The notes under the pieces were generated by a model, which searched no databases, was not told the origin of the DNA, and saw only the letters and a list, made by a program, of their open reading frames with translations. Positions 45,101 through 51,238 of a stretch of DNA of 64,000 nucleotides are shown one piece after another (within the stretch, counting starts at the first letter, position 1; the number at the start of each line of letters is the position of its first letter). Source of the DNA: Malaya genurostris (taxonomy: Eukaryota; Arthropoda; Insecta; Diptera; Culicidae); NCBI RefSeq assembly GCF_030247185.1, contig NC_080571.1, forward strand, positions 4,332,001 to 4,396,000, written 5' to 3'. The position numbers and the translations under genes were made by a program.

Positions 45101-45730
45101 CTCGATCCTTCTTCAATTGGCCATGCAAACGCTTCACCTCATCCGTAATTAAGGAAAAATATTTGTAACTCTCTTCCAGCTGGGTTTTCCTCAGTTTGTT
45201 GGCAACTATCTCCTGAACTTGTTTGCGTTCAGCTTCCTCCTTCTCCCGCACCTTGCGCATTTTTTCCTCCTCGACTTTCCGCTGTCGTTCCCGTTCCTGT
45301 TCCATCCGTTGGTGTTCGGCTTGTTCAGCCTCTAGACGGGCTCGCTCCTTTTTCGACATCTTCTTTTTGGGACTCTAGAGGGCAAACAATTGTACACACA
45401 AGTCAGATATAGAATGAAAAGGCAGCCAGCACCAGGCTCCGACTTCTTTTCGGATGCTTCTATTTAATTAAACTCCCTGTTTTCGGTAAACGAGTTTTAC
45501 CGCGCCGAAACAACGGGGTTGGTTTTCACAGTCAAGAGGAAAATCAATAGCCACAACCATTTTCGGCCGAAGCCAACTCTAGACTAAACTGCGGTTTCCA
45601 ACGTTTTTTTTATTCTGTTCCGGACGATTTGTATAACAATAGCCAATTATGAAACTATGTATGTATATAGCATGAGACATTAATTTTACTCTGGCCTGGA
45701 ATCAAAAAGGACAATCAAAAGTCTTACCAT
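14727..45730 (-). CDS. DNAI7/CASC1-like axonemal dynein accessory protein (gene span, partial 3' end)
   Basis: Host gene for the orthologue of human CASC1/DNAI7 and Chlamydomonas IC97/FAP94, which associates with inner-arm dynein in motile axonemes; in insects such proteins would act in sperm flagella and chordotonal cilia (family knowledge). Exons, minus strand: 45,728-45,730; 45,099-45,374; about 44,456-44,833; 36,044-36,222; 35,792-35,985; 35,389-35,715; 15,222-16,404; 14,727-15,140. All junctions are GT..AG and phases match throughout (0,0,0,2,1,1,2). The N-terminal Casc1 coiled coil, acidic middle and C-terminal Casc1 domain appear in the right order, with no stops. About 985 residues are covered; human is about 716. 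The final exon is missing. Confidence 0.88.
15222..16404 (-). CDS. DNAI7 exon 7 (largest exon)
   Basis: A 1,183-bp exon between acceptor CCGCAG (ending 16,405) and donor GTAAGG (15,221 downward). The first codon is completed by G from exon 6 and reads VPQPGQLTRKKFYQPY. Domain landmarks: a charged helix LPEEIEAEIKQMEENLDKL; LELPENVFWFEPPIVCRWEL, like the FFEDPVVVRWD block of CASC1; a lysine-rich insert (KKKSKRLLNDGRKSREKKKK); an acidic SLPEESDDPGEYDDSDNEGG stretch; and GAIGFAANRYSNLPYQTWEL, like the NMPYQSWELRP block. The charged insert makes the insect protein longer than the human one. A GTG at 16,403-16,405 is not the start; it is the splice junction. Confidence 0.92.
16410..17050. other. 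Intron sequence, no identifiable feature
   Basis: AT-rich; no coding similarity or repeat recognised. Confidence 0.5.
17055..17212 (+). pseudogene. LINE endonuclease fragment
   Basis: Open for about 52 codons: GGGVLIAIISCFTSTD then EHVWAKASISGEVYIFCSVY and FPPH. The GGGV...W.K...IFC.VYFPPH pattern is typical of the endonuclease domain in CR1/Jockey-type LINEs. It is truncated at both sides. Confidence 0.7.
17387..18333 (-). mobile_element. Fold-back mariner derivative, copy 1 (M1)
   Basis: A 947-bp element between TA dinucleotides, starting CCTTAT and ending ATAAGG. The right end is a normal mariner 5' end (about 185 bp of UTR, then the transposase start). The left end is an inverted copy of that same 5' end, running 216 bp (17,387-17,602) and including the first codons (MDENLEQR); its partner is 18,124-18,333. 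Between them lie transposase codons to about 145 on the minus strand, ending EWRFEGEP at the junction. The natural 3' half and its inverted repeat are gone. The element at 57,692-58,636 has the same junction, so the rearranged form itself transposed, using transposase from elsewhere. Confidence 0.88.
17603..18147 (-). pseudogene. mariner transposase, N-terminal portion (M1)
   Basis: Reads MDANLEQRACIKFCVANGFK, a paired-type DNA-binding region (ETLKMLEKAFGESCLGKTQ; NRSVPIREIAVLLGISYGSA) and the block with the first catalytic aspartate (ITGDEVWIYEYD), ending at the fold-back junction. Full mariner transposases have about 345 residues; this has about 180 including junction sequence. It lacks the second and third aspartates, so it cannot be an active enzyme. 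Confidence 0.88.
18336..19490. other. Intron sequence, no identifiable feature
   Basis: AT-rich; no gene recognised. Confidence 0.5.
19490..20030 (+). repeat. R-family dispersed repeat, copy 1
   Basis: Loose internal repetition of a unit with TTCTGGTTCCGGAAATGTAA, a following GTGACGTAA and a region on contrasting finite size of contacts (AAAGCTACTATTGG-like). The same unit occurs at 41,690-41,920, 49,360-49,810 and in related form at 22,860-23,700 and 52,720-54,300. It resembles the repetitive 3' region of a LINE, but no coding part is attached. Confidence 0.5.
20430..20660 (+). pseudogene. LINE ORF2 fragment (pre-reverse-transcriptase region)
   Basis: Reads NAAHEKYKRKIENEIKTCPK then NFFNYTKTKLKSNN and, after a stop, CKLFANFFQEVY. 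This is the endonuclease-to-RT linker pattern of CR1/Jockey-type LINEs. It is truncated on both sides. Confidence 0.6.
20665..22855. other. Intron sequence, no identifiable feature
   Basis: About 2.2 kb of AT-rich DNA. Short frames at 21,355 and 22,360 have no recognisable motif. Confidence 0.5.
22860..23700 (+). repeat. R-family dispersed repeat, copy 2
   Basis: Repeated modules containing CCGGAACC.GAAGTCG, a CCTTTCATTTGAATCTGAGT-type block and a GAGAAAATCGAGTGA block, ending in a short CA/TA-rich tract and GACGAAATGAGTCGAATAA. The same order recurs at 52,930-54,230. Confidence 0.5.
24202..25173 (+). pseudogene. Jockey J1 ORF1 (gag-like), interrupted
   Basis: Starts MPASNRKGNKSKAKNNSIRN. 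A stop at 24,709-24,711 follows FKAV, then the frame continues KGLSNGQSTDEIKNELKELL and LYLIHFNRSDVNNLKTLEK. After a frameshift come zinc knuckles CRCCQGFGHGTKNC, CLNCCKSHSKDVF (a last cysteine lost) and CSNCDGNHKSNYLKCP. This is the RNA-binding protein of the element, broken by at least one stop and one frameshift. Confidence 0.85.
25743..27352 (+). pseudogene. Jockey J1 ORF2 (endonuclease/RT), broken
   Basis: Begins with the endonuclease start LNILNWNARSLKSS and TETFLKP, then jumps (deletion near 25,925) to the reverse transcriptase: KAPGNDGI, SYRPISLLSS after a stop, LLDIEKAFDSVWHKG, VPQGSSVAPILYNIF and LFCDDTSLLATG as the catalytic block. It ends with AMLYAVPIWSSCC and RIQNKILKMILKRPPWF. 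Stops at 26,267, 26,550 and 26,844 plus frameshifts leave it non-functional. FCDD in place of the usual Y/FADD also appears in copy J3, so it is probably a family trait. Confidence 0.88.
27576..28186. other. Unassigned segment in unit 1
   Basis: No gene recognised. A 119-codon frame at 27,650-28,009 has no motif; its perfect copy at 31,011-31,370 is due to the duplication and is not evidence of selection. Confidence 0.5.
28187..29375 (+). mobile_element. Element E1 (unclassified)
   Basis: About 1.19 kb, starting GGCGAGTGGGTAATGTCAGA and ending AGTCGTATTCACGA. The blocks GTCGTGAATACGA near the left and TCGTATTCACGA at the right are inverted to each other. The same element lies reversed inside Jockey J5 at 47,156-48,663, proving independent mobility. 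A TATAAAAATAG box is at 28,726-28,736. No transposase was recognised; probably a non-autonomous DNA element. Confidence 0.6.
29376..29756 (+). other. TATA-containing segment at the end of unit 1
   Basis: Holds ACTATATAAAACGC near 29,608 and AATAAAAGAGC just after it, a promoter-plus-polyadenylation layout like an LTR core, but TG..CA ends and a target duplication were not found. Confidence 0.35.
29757..29765. repeat. 9-bp filler at the duplication junction
   Basis: CCAAGGATG separates the two units and belongs to neither unit's matching sequence, as expected of end-joining repair. Confidence 0.75.
29766..33117 (+). repeat. 3.35-kb tandem duplication, unit 2
   Basis: Repeats unit 1 from TTCTCGGTTATCC to GGCAACCAAG, offset 3,349 bp before and 3,361 bp after the 12-bp difference near 30,714. 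It includes the same broken Jockey RT frames (for example LLDIEKAFDSVWHKG at about 29,795), a second copy of element E (31,548-32,736) and the same TATA segment near 32,969. Such similarity means a very recent event or an assembly duplicate. Confidence 0.93.
31548..32736 (+). mobile_element. Element E2 (duplicate of E1)
   Basis: Same as 28,187-29,375 with offset 3,361; arose by the tandem duplication and not by transposition. Confidence 0.6.
33118..33820. other. Intron sequence, no identifiable feature
   Basis: AT-rich with a short C-rich start; no gene recognised. Confidence 0.5.
33828..34190 (+). other. Possible small nested coding remnant
   Basis: An ATG at 33,828 opens MPRRRAQIAKINRKKDGIR and stops; a frame one base over continues IECVLCSEYVRDSSVQTVEE and LPEVPVENNTTDF to a possible donor ATAG/GTAAAG at 34,023. 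A TTTTCAG acceptor lies at 34,093, giving a 71-bp intron, but the next codons then meet a stop unless a later AG is used. I recognise no family. It may be the start of a decayed transposon gene or chance. Confidence 0.2.
34200..35388. other. Intron sequence, no identifiable feature
   Basis: AT-rich; several short frames without motifs. It ends at the exon 6 donor. Confidence 0.5.
35389..35715 (-). CDS. DNAI7 exon 6
   Basis: Acceptor CACCTAG before 35,715, donor GTGAGC after 35,389; enters and leaves in phase 1. Encodes (D)LRIISRIEWKKRKEILKAV, an acidic stretch REKRPDDSEDDERSHQF, and SHRIIAGVYCIDYLEQP, which aligns in position with the GGVYHLDILELPP block of CASC1, ending SLLRTG. Confidence 0.9.
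35792..35985 (-). CDS. DNAI7 exon 5
   Basis: Acceptor CTTCCAG before 35,985, donor GTGAAT after 35,792. Reads NPKEKAKEDSKHTDIDFPLL, then GFHLVLPAAVKCHHSAIRGL and WLSYDHFSDYCPTY. The FPLLGFHLVLP..V....AIRGLW..YDH.SD motif is the conserved middle of the insect Casc1 N-terminal region. Joins exon 4 in phase 2 across a 58-bp intron and exon 6 in phase 1 across a 76-bp intron. Confidence 0.9.
36044..36222 (-). CDS. DNAI7 exon 4
   Basis: Acceptor TTCACAG before 36,222 and donor GTAAAT after 36,044. Begins MKTEFRRVLLRYIDEFAYKI in phase 0 and continues SNIDRDMAHNGLLEVTHKYE to PTPQ. The methionine at the exon start is internal. A frame-reading stop just beyond 36,044 lies in the intron. Confidence 0.88.
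36615..38300 (-). pseudogene. Jockey-type LINE, copy J3, split by a hAT-like element
   Basis: A 5'-truncated minus-strand Jockey. Its 3' UTR is at 36,615-36,845, ORF2 C-terminus at 36,848-37,064 (KILNMILKRPPWFSANELHR), then the hAT-like element, then ORF2 from 37,762 up to 38,300 (INRNSKLCLKNKLLIYKQIF, LELTWSDQAKYLGL, PVRAGVPQGSNVASILYN, SLFCDDTSLLVTG). It starts within the RT domain. Confidence 0.87.
37073..37753 (-). mobile_element. hAT-like non-autonomous element, copy 2
   Basis: A 681-bp reversed copy of the element at 210-885. Flanked by perfect 8-bp duplications ATTGGTAC (37,065-37,072 and 37,754-37,761) inside Jockey J3, where the uninterrupted target can be read from copies J1 and J4 (GTACCAAT). 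The empty site in sister LINE copies makes this insertion unambiguous. It keeps the two shared peptide blocks on its plus strand (about 37,075-37,260 and 37,333-37,578). Confidence 0.82.
38301..38580. repeat. AAAAGTCTGC short repeats
   Basis: Around 38,440-38,485 the decamer AAAAGTCTGC occurs in direct repeat, followed by several CTGCAGATTT-type motifs (to about 38,550). Cause unknown. Confidence 0.6.
38581..38932 (+). repeat. Dispersed repeat related to 53,565-53,830
   Basis: Shared blocks: GTTGCCAAAAA.GAACCGTGC and CGATATCTCC followed by an ACAATCTATG block in the same order. No coding part recognised. Confidence 0.5.
39308..40570 (+). mobile_element. ITmD37E family B transposon, copy 1, nested in family A
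   Basis: A 1,263-bp element starting AAGCTTGCTTCATTTAGAAT and ending in the inverse of AAGCTTGTTTCAGATAGAAT, with TA on each side (39,306-39,307 and 40,571-40,572). Removing it and one TA restores GTGGTATCTCTAATC, as in family A copies at 1300 and 14,150. The event is therefore a precise TA-targeted insertion. Confidence 0.93.
39471..40441 (+). pseudogene. ITmD37E-B transposase, copy 1
   Basis: Reads MDAERREKIVHSYLENPLWT, a stop at 39,550, RNTVWRVIKRYKETLTTI, NPNRSDRDLARKFGAAHSTV (second helix-turn-helix), LLMDDETYVKADFGQIPGQT, FLIWQGICTCGKK, then a stop and shifted frames. The later blocks are FWPDLAS and FVPKNLNPPNCPQFRPIEKY with 37 residues between D and E. About 14 residues after HSTVR are deleted relative to copy 2. 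Ends GKIPEFLRNRDE. Confidence 0.88.
41363..41558. repeat. Imperfect long inverted repeat
   Basis: TTTTTTGATGCCAAAAGTCT leads an arm of about 55 bp whose inverse is at about 41,504-41,558, with an inner pair of GAAAGTCGATTTT-type motifs. Able to form a long hairpin. A single related arm lies at 11,397-11,437. Confidence 0.7.
41915..42770 (+). mobile_element. mariner, internally deleted copy (M2)
   Basis: Same family as M1 and M3 but with a natural 3' end (AATTCCGGTTCTTTTTTGAT ... ) and not the fold-back arrangement. The outer 60-70 bp of the 5' terminal repeat are missing (it begins TTTTATTCTCTCAACG). It sits in an R-family repeat. Confidence 0.87.
42029..42715 (+). CDS. mariner transposase with in-frame internal deletion
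   Basis: An uninterrupted 228-residue frame from MDENLEQRACIKFCVANGFK to ESDNKEIY. The N-terminal DNA-binding half is complete (RSVPIREIAVLVGISYGSAE). At about residue 120 it passes directly from GLKRVAFRL to DHHHDNAPAHTA, skipping roughly 115 residues that include the first catalytic aspartate (ITGDEVW in M1). The second and third aspartates remain (HHDNAPAHT and PDMAPCDFFLF) with 34 residues between, so the family is DD34D mariner. The protein cannot catalyse cleavage but could still bind terminal repeats. In-frame survival may be chance. The ATG at 42,029 is preferred over an upstream frame-extension to 41,975. Confidence 0.87.
   Translation: MDENLEQRACIKFCVANGFKCSETLKMLEKAFGESCLGKTQAYEWYKRFKGGRTSLDHDEILGRPTTSVTEEKIESVKQIVLQNRSVPIREIAVLVGISYGSAEHILTDVLGLKRVAFRLDHHHDNAPAHTALVVSQFLAKNSTNIINQAPYSPDMAPCDFFLFARLKLPLRGTRFKTIETIKENSLRELKTIPSAAYKTCIENCIKRWHACIAAGGEYFESDNKEIY
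42870..43540. other. Insertion remainder, no identifiable feature
   Basis: AT-rich end of the 2.27-kb block inserted in the ITmD37E-A copy. Confidence 0.45.
43541..43736 (+). mobile_element. ITmD37E-A copy 3, 3' fragment
   Basis: CAAGCGTCCAAAAAATGCGA, CTCATTATGCTCAAGTTTAA and CCTCGTACAATAAAG match 1973-2150 of copy 1. Ends just before the terminal repeat. Confidence 0.85.
43737..44455. other. Intron 3 remainder
   Basis: AT-rich; a TTAGTTCTACCAAATTT motif near 43,790 recalls the repeat at 55,700-56,745. No gene. Confidence 0.45.
44456..44833 (-). CDS. DNAI7 exon 3
   Basis: Acceptor ATTTCAG before 44,833; starts WHQYMRCNGLPNAF in phase 0, matching in position the QWKHYIQCDG block of CASC1, and continues DPADLRKYLHIWCDNMRLYN to DDLHEVHNLITQAYRDCCKS. 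The donor is uncertain: GTCGGC at 44,455 and GTGGGA 12 bp further both keep phase 0 into exon 4, and neither is strong. Confidence 0.85.
45099..45374 (-). CDS. DNAI7 exon 2 (coiled coil)
   Basis: Acceptor CTCTAG before 45,374, donor GTAGGT after 45,099; 92 codons, phase 0 at both ends. Reads SPKKKMSKKERARLEAEQAE followed by a continuous glutamate/lysine/arginine-rich helix to about residue 60, then LEESYKYFSLITDEVKRLHG. The KKK.MSK.ERARL start is the signature N-terminus of CASC1. The ATG at 45,359 is internal. Confidence 0.92.
45728..45730 (-). CDS. DNAI7 exon 1 coding part: the start codon alone
   Basis: ATG followed immediately by donor GTAAGAC (45,727 downward). Spliced to exon 2 it gives MSPKKKMSKKE, closely like the MSSSKKKKPMSK start of the human protein. 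The 353-bp intron is ordinary. The 5' UTR extends upward from 45,731; its start was not determined. Confidence 0.72.
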
Positions 45731-46105
45731 TGCTGCTGACGCATTAACTTGTAACGTGATCAACAACTGCAGGGGTTAAACGACTATTAGTGGTGCACTT
45801 GTGCTCGGGTTTGTTATAAACATCAAATCCATAACAACCAATCCAGTTATGAGGAGGATGAGGAACCGGAGCTTCGGACGCCCGAATGGATCCGTGTTTG
45901 TCGGAACAACAACATGTTACACCATGGCATTCCCGGCGCGAACTTTACTCATTGTATTAGCAATAACCCAGAATAACCATCTTGTCGCCAGGTCATTCAC
46001 CGAACACCGAACATCGGAAGTTGGCAGTTGTTTTACTAATATTGTACACGCTAGCATAGTCAGGCAGACGACAAGCACAGGGACAGGGAGTTGTAGTTAG
46101 TTGTA
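45731..46105 (-). promoter_or_regulatory. Presumed 5' UTR and promoter of DNAI7
   Basis: Position only: it lies between the start codon and the first upstream transposon. No TATA box was seen on the minus strand. A 99-codon plus-strand frame (45,801-46,100) has no motif and is disregarded. Confidence 0.35.
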
Positions 46106-46109
46106 TATT

Positions 46110-49075
46110 GGAAAAAGATTATATCTCTCTTGGGGGAAAGGGTAGGGGATCTTTAGGATATTTGTTTTTTGAAAGCATTTGAAATTCTCGTGTCGCATAA
46201 ATTGTCGAGTAAAAGCTTTTTCAATATATGACGAAGGAAAACAATTTTGGCGTTCTGCCTGTTGGGAGTAACAAATATTGGACCTGTTTTTGAATCCTAT
46301 GTTATACAATGTATGTTCTAAACCTATTTGCTCAAATTTGGTTTGAGCTTTGGGAACTGACAGATTTCTAGCTTCGATAATGCAATGATTTAAATAAACA
46401 ATCGCTGTGTCGATGTTCGCAGAATTTTCTAAAATAGTTTCATGATCCACATGAGTTTCAATGTGAAATATGTATTCAAACCAATTGGTTTTATGGAAGT
46501 TGAATATAGAACTAATTCAAATAATTATAGCTTCGTTGGAAAGTTACAGGAAGATGATCTGAGTCAAAGTCAGCATGTGTGATCGGTTCACTACAAATGT
46601 GACTGACTTTGATCTGTTAGAACCAGATCAATTGTAGACGGGTTTTTCACGGAAGAGAAACAAGTCGGATTACTGGGATGAAGAACTGTGAAGTAACCAG
46701 CTGAGAGTTGATTATGAAGTATTTTACCATTACTGTTATTTTGCCTACAATTCCACTGGACATGCTTAGCATTTAAGTTCCCTATAACGAAAAATTTCGG
46801 TCGATATCTTGAGAGTTTTTGCAAATCGCCTTTAAAGAAAATTAATTGTTCGCCGGTGCATTGGAATGGCAAATATATAAAGAATATTGGTAGGTAGATT
46901 TCTACCTGTTACACTAGTGTAACTGCCATTAGAAGAAGGTGATTTGGCCGATCTACTTATTAATAAATAGTTTTCGTTAGAAAATGAACTGCAAGGTGTT
47001 CCTGTGTTTTGATTATTTACATTAGAAGAATTAAGAGGTATTTGTCTACCTGTTATCAAAGCGTAACTGTCATTAGAATAAGATGATGACGAGGTCGATC
47101 TACCTGTCAATAAATTGTTTTCGTTAGAAGACGAATTGGAAGGCGTACCTGTTTTGTCATGAATACGACTTACTTTACTATGGTGTGCCTTTTCAAAATT
47201 AACCCTCTGAGAGAGTGATAAGTTTTTGATAGTGAATATCTCTTGTTGTATCTAACGAATCAACATAATTTTTGCTACATGCCATCGGAAATATGATCAC
47301 AATTTTATGATAAAATTTTCAGTTGTATGACATAATCTCAAATAATTCAAAATTAAACTTTTCTGAAATGTTTGGTACAAACGAGTTTCAAAGTGGATAA
47401 TCCATAAGGCGCGTTTGCCTTCCTCGTATTTCTAAAAGTCATAGCTCAGTGATCTGTGAAAGGATTTATATAATCTAACTACCAATAGAATCGAAATTTT
47501 TCAACTTAAACGTGTATAGCAAAAGCATTGAAGTATTTCAATAGTACACATTTGAAAAACCTGTCTCATTTGACCCATGTCAACACCAGCCAATCAGAAC
47601 GCGTTCTGAGGAAGAGAACAAAATATCTGCTGCTGTACAAATCGTTAGAGAAAAATGTTCCGAAAAGTGATGAATATCGTAGTGAGTTCCTCAATTTGGT
47701 CCTTCTGAATGCTAGAAACGAATCCCTACAGCATATTGATAGTTTCTTTCAATAAATTATGCAAATCCGATATGAAATTATCGACATTAAAATTCTGTAT
47801 GCGGCTATTTTTATAGCCGTTAGGACCGCCCATTAGTTAATAAGCCTTTAAACGAAATCACGTTAAAAGAAAGCTCTTCACAAAAATTGGATCAGTTTGG
47901 ATTCTATCGCCACTGCTAGCAGATGTATTTTGCGTCGTTGCAAAGCTAGTTTCGCTTCCGACAAGAGCGATTACGTCACAACTGCCAGTCATTTGCATTG
48001 ATGAAAAAACAACGGTGGAGAGCATTACACAAAATCAGCCGTTCTAATGGCTCAAAAGTTTTCTAAAGAACTATTAGGATTTGTTGTTCGCAAATCAAAG
48101 GGAAATGTCCTCAGTTTAGTGAAAATCTAGAACTGCTCGGTTAGATTTTTGCACTTGACCCTTCTGAATGCTAGAAACGAATCCCATAGCATATTGATAG
48201 TTTCGTTCAATAAATTAGGCCTATTGTATCATTGATCAACCTAGCGAATTAATGTCTTCTTTATTGGAAGATTATAATCGGTTGTAAACGCTACACCTAC
48301 ACCAACCATATCAGTATCGCACCCACGTACAACAGTTCAGCCTGGAATTAGATGACGGAAGTCAGCGGCATCCGGAATTCGAATTCAACTCATCACTCTC
48401 CATAACAAACGCTTTCATAAAAGGTTCTTTTCAGAGCCACCATTATTTTATTATGAAGAACTATACTGGTTATTCCATAATATTTGTGTTTCAGAATGTT
48501 AAATGTAACTAATCTGTACTTTAGTTTAGGTGCATCGTTTCAAATTTTACATACAATTTCATACAACTGATCAACTAATTGATATTCGGAAGTGTTAAGG
48601 AACATGTCAGTTGTTTTCGTATTCACGACATCCAGTTATGTCTCTGACATTACCCACCCGCCTTTTTTTGTTCTAAATTTGAAGAAATAAGTGCCTTAGA
48701 AGAAATAGGCGTGACATTTGTAACGGTTTTTTGATTTTCAGGTATGTTCTGTAAATTTAAGGTCGTTGATTTGACTTGTTGTCTAAGCGAACGAGCGTTT
48801 AAAATTGTTTCCCTGACAGGACATTTCAAATAATTGGATTTATGATTTCCATCGCAATTTGAACATGAAACATGTCTTTCGAATGCGATTTACCACAATT
48901 CAAACACCGTACATCCATATGACAATTTTTGGTTCCATGGCCGAAGCAATACCACTATGCCATTTATAATGTTCCCAATGAATTTTAATGTGGGAAATGA
49001 AACGTACTTTTTCTAAAGTTTTCAAATTGTTTACATCACTTCGATTGAACTGTATAAAGGAGCGGGTAGGGTCTA
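46110..49075 (-). pseudogene. Jockey-type LINE, copy J5, interrupted by element E3
   Basis: Minus-strand Jockey, truncated within ORF2. ORF2 endonuclease at 46,110-46,872 (KFFVIGNLNAKHVQWNCRQN, NPSTIDLVLTDQS, and the following SANIDTAIVYLNHCIIEARN), with no RT domain. ORF1 C-terminus at 46,890-47,150 (SSSSYSNDSYALITGRQIPL). Element E3 lies between 47,156 and 48,663. ORF1 zinc-knuckle region at 48,780-48,990 and upstream to about 49,075. This copy retains the endonuclease segment that J1 has lost. Confidence 0.82.
47156..48663 (-). mobile_element. Element E3 (unclassified) inserted in Jockey ORF1
   Basis: Reversed copy of E1, 1.51 kb. Right boundary CCCGCC against a T run; left boundary GTCATGAATACGACTT. 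Sequence on both sides is contiguous in Jockey J1 (about 25,310), with ACAAAA-type bases duplicated. It contains an internal second copy of about 60 bp (CTTCTGAATGCTAGAAACGA at 47,702 and again at 48,162), which E1 lacks. Confidence 0.68.
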
Positions 49076-49189
49076 ACACTTTTGATAAATCATTTATTAT
49101 TTCTTTATATTTTCTTATAGTAAAACATTTGAAGAATTTTCTGTGAAATTTTCAAGTCTATTGGAACGAAACTCTGGAAGTTATGGATC

Positions 49190-49870
49190 TTATCTATGGC
49201 TATCTCATTCTAGAAGCAAGAGCTCAGCGCACAGGCCCAAGATTTCAAATTTTTCGTGAATTGCTGGAAAAACAGAAAATCGAGCGGAGCCTCAAAGACT
49301 CATAGTGTCCGACTCAGTTTGACGAGATCGGTAAATGTCTGTGCGTGTATGTGATCCTTTCAGCTATTTTTTACTGATCAAGGCACCGATTTAAACAAAC
49401 TTATGCTGGTTTGAAAGCTACTATTGGGCCTTTGATCAAGTTCATAGAACAAATGGCTGTCACATCCTGTTCAGGAGATATAATGGTATAAGTGACCTAC
49501 CCGACAAAATGCGTTGTTTTTTATTCTACTCAATTTTCTCAGATTCTAACAAACTTAGGTTCATTTGAAAGCTACTATTGGGTCATCATTTCGAAAATCA
49601 ACAGACCTATACATCTGATTCCGAATATATAATGGTGTAAGTTACGTAACCAACAAAACGCGCTTTTTCTCTCTACTCAATTTTCCCGTAGATGAAAGAA
49701 TCGATTTCAGCACGTGATTTATTAAACCGGGTTGAAGTTCAAATGGCTGAAAGTTACGGCTTCGGTGATGTAGTGGCATAAGTGACGTAACCGTCAAAAC
49801 ACATTACATTTTACCGAATATGTGACATAAACGTTGAAGCATACTTTTTTGAACTACCGAATCAGTCTGA
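49190..49870 (-). repeat. R-family dispersed repeat, copy 4
   Basis: Contains GACTCAGTTTGACGAGATCG (reverse of the tail in copy 3) and, upstream, three diverged units each with GTATAAGTGAC/GTAAGTTACGTAAC and ATTGGG motifs. The empty counterpart of the mariner M2 site is here near 49,305-49,320. Confidence 0.55.
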
Positions 49871-50109
49871 ATAAATCGGGGTCAGAAAATGATACATAAG
49901 TTTTTCTTCGCCGTGGCATCCACAATACAAAGTATTATGTGATCTAATACATTTCGAATATCAGTTTTTATCAAGCGAGTTGCTATTATAAATTACATTG
50001 AATAAAATACATTTATTTTGTACATGATCCCATAACTATTTCAGGTTTGTTTGTATCAGTTCATCACTTTTATTGGACTATTGGTTGAACTCATGGAAGA
50101 GAAAGGAGT

Positions 50110-50785
50110 CTAACATAAAATAAAATTTAGATTGAAACTTCAATAGACTTAATGAAATGATAAAGAAGTTTCCTGTAAGAAAGGTAACGACAGACATTGG
50201 ATAGTCTACCTTGAGCACGCAAGGAATTTATTAGTTGAAATCTAACATCACGATACTCCACGCATGTCCAAACGACATGATCAATATCGCGATAACCTTC
50301 ACCACAATCACAATTATTAGTCTCGGATAGTCCAATTCGAAGGAGATGTGCGTCTAACGTGTAGTGATTGGACATGAGTCTGGACATCACACAAATGAAA
50401 TCCCTACACACATCCAGTCCCCGGAACCATGCCTTTGTCGATATTTTCGGTATAATTGAATGCATCCACCGACCCAGACCATCTTTATCCCAAGAAGCTT
50501 GCTAGCTGGCAAGTGTTCTTTGGCGAGACGCGCTATAGAATTCGTTGGAAGTAATCGGTCTCTCATAAATTTCACCTACAATAGCACCACATTTGGCTAA
50601 ACTATCGGCTCTGTATTATTTTGTCCAAGAAAAACGATTCATTTTTGCCAGCAGCGTTTGAACGAATGGCTTCAATTGCACTCAGACTATCTGTGAAGAG
50701 AAAATAATGGTTTGGCGATAATGTGACGTTTGCACTCAAACTATAATGAACAGCTGCTAACTATGCTATATAAATATAATATATG
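50110..50785 (-). pseudogene. I-type LINE 3' fragment
   Basis: Minus strand: RNase H piece with LAAVHYSLSA and HYFLFTDSLSAIEAIRS (50,640-50,765), then MKFMRDRLLPTNSIARLAKE, WMHSI-like text and WFRGLDVCRDFICVMSRLMS, NHYTLDAHLLRIG and the Cys/His motif CDCGEGYRDIDHVVWTC (50,127-50,465). Closely resembles the C-terminus of the full-length LINE at 9,163-9,657, so it is an older relative. Frames are broken near 50,470-50,640. Confidence 0.85.
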
Positions 50786-51238
50786 TAAAGCTTGCTTCAG
50801 ATAGAATTGGAACAAAGACAGTTGCCAGTATTTCAGTTATTTATTATTGAATTCAGGATCTTTTTTATACAAATGTAGCGTTTTCTTCTTACTTTTGAGA
50901 AAAAATTTCACCTACAATAGCACCACGTTTGGCTAAACTATCGGCTCTGTTTTATTTTGTCCAAGTAAAACGATTCATTTTTGCCAGCAGCGTTTGAGCG
51001 AATGGCTTCAATTGCACTCAGACTATCTGTGAAGAGAAAATAATGGTTTGGAGATAATGTGACGATTACACTCAAACTATAATGAACTGCTGCTAACTAT
51101 GCTATATAAACAGATGTCAAGCTTGCTTCAGATAGAATTGGAACAAAGACAATTGGCAGTATTTCAGTTATTTATTATTGAATTCAAGATCTTTTTTTAT
51201 ACGAATGTAGCGTTTTCTTCATACTTTTAAGAAAAAAT
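50567..51238. repeat. About 335-bp local tandem duplication
   Basis: The block beginning AAATTTCACCTACAATAGCA at 50,567 recurs at 50,903. Each copy runs from LINE RNase H sequence into the end of an ITmD37E-B element (AAGCTTGCTTCAGATAGAAT at 50,788 and 51,119). AAATTT microhomology lies at the join. The duplication occurred after the transposon had inserted. Confidence 0.85.

Noticed and set aside
45801..46100. Plus-strand 99-codon gene upstream of DNAI7
   Set aside because: No motif or splice context; overlaps the likely promoter and 5' UTR of DNAI7.
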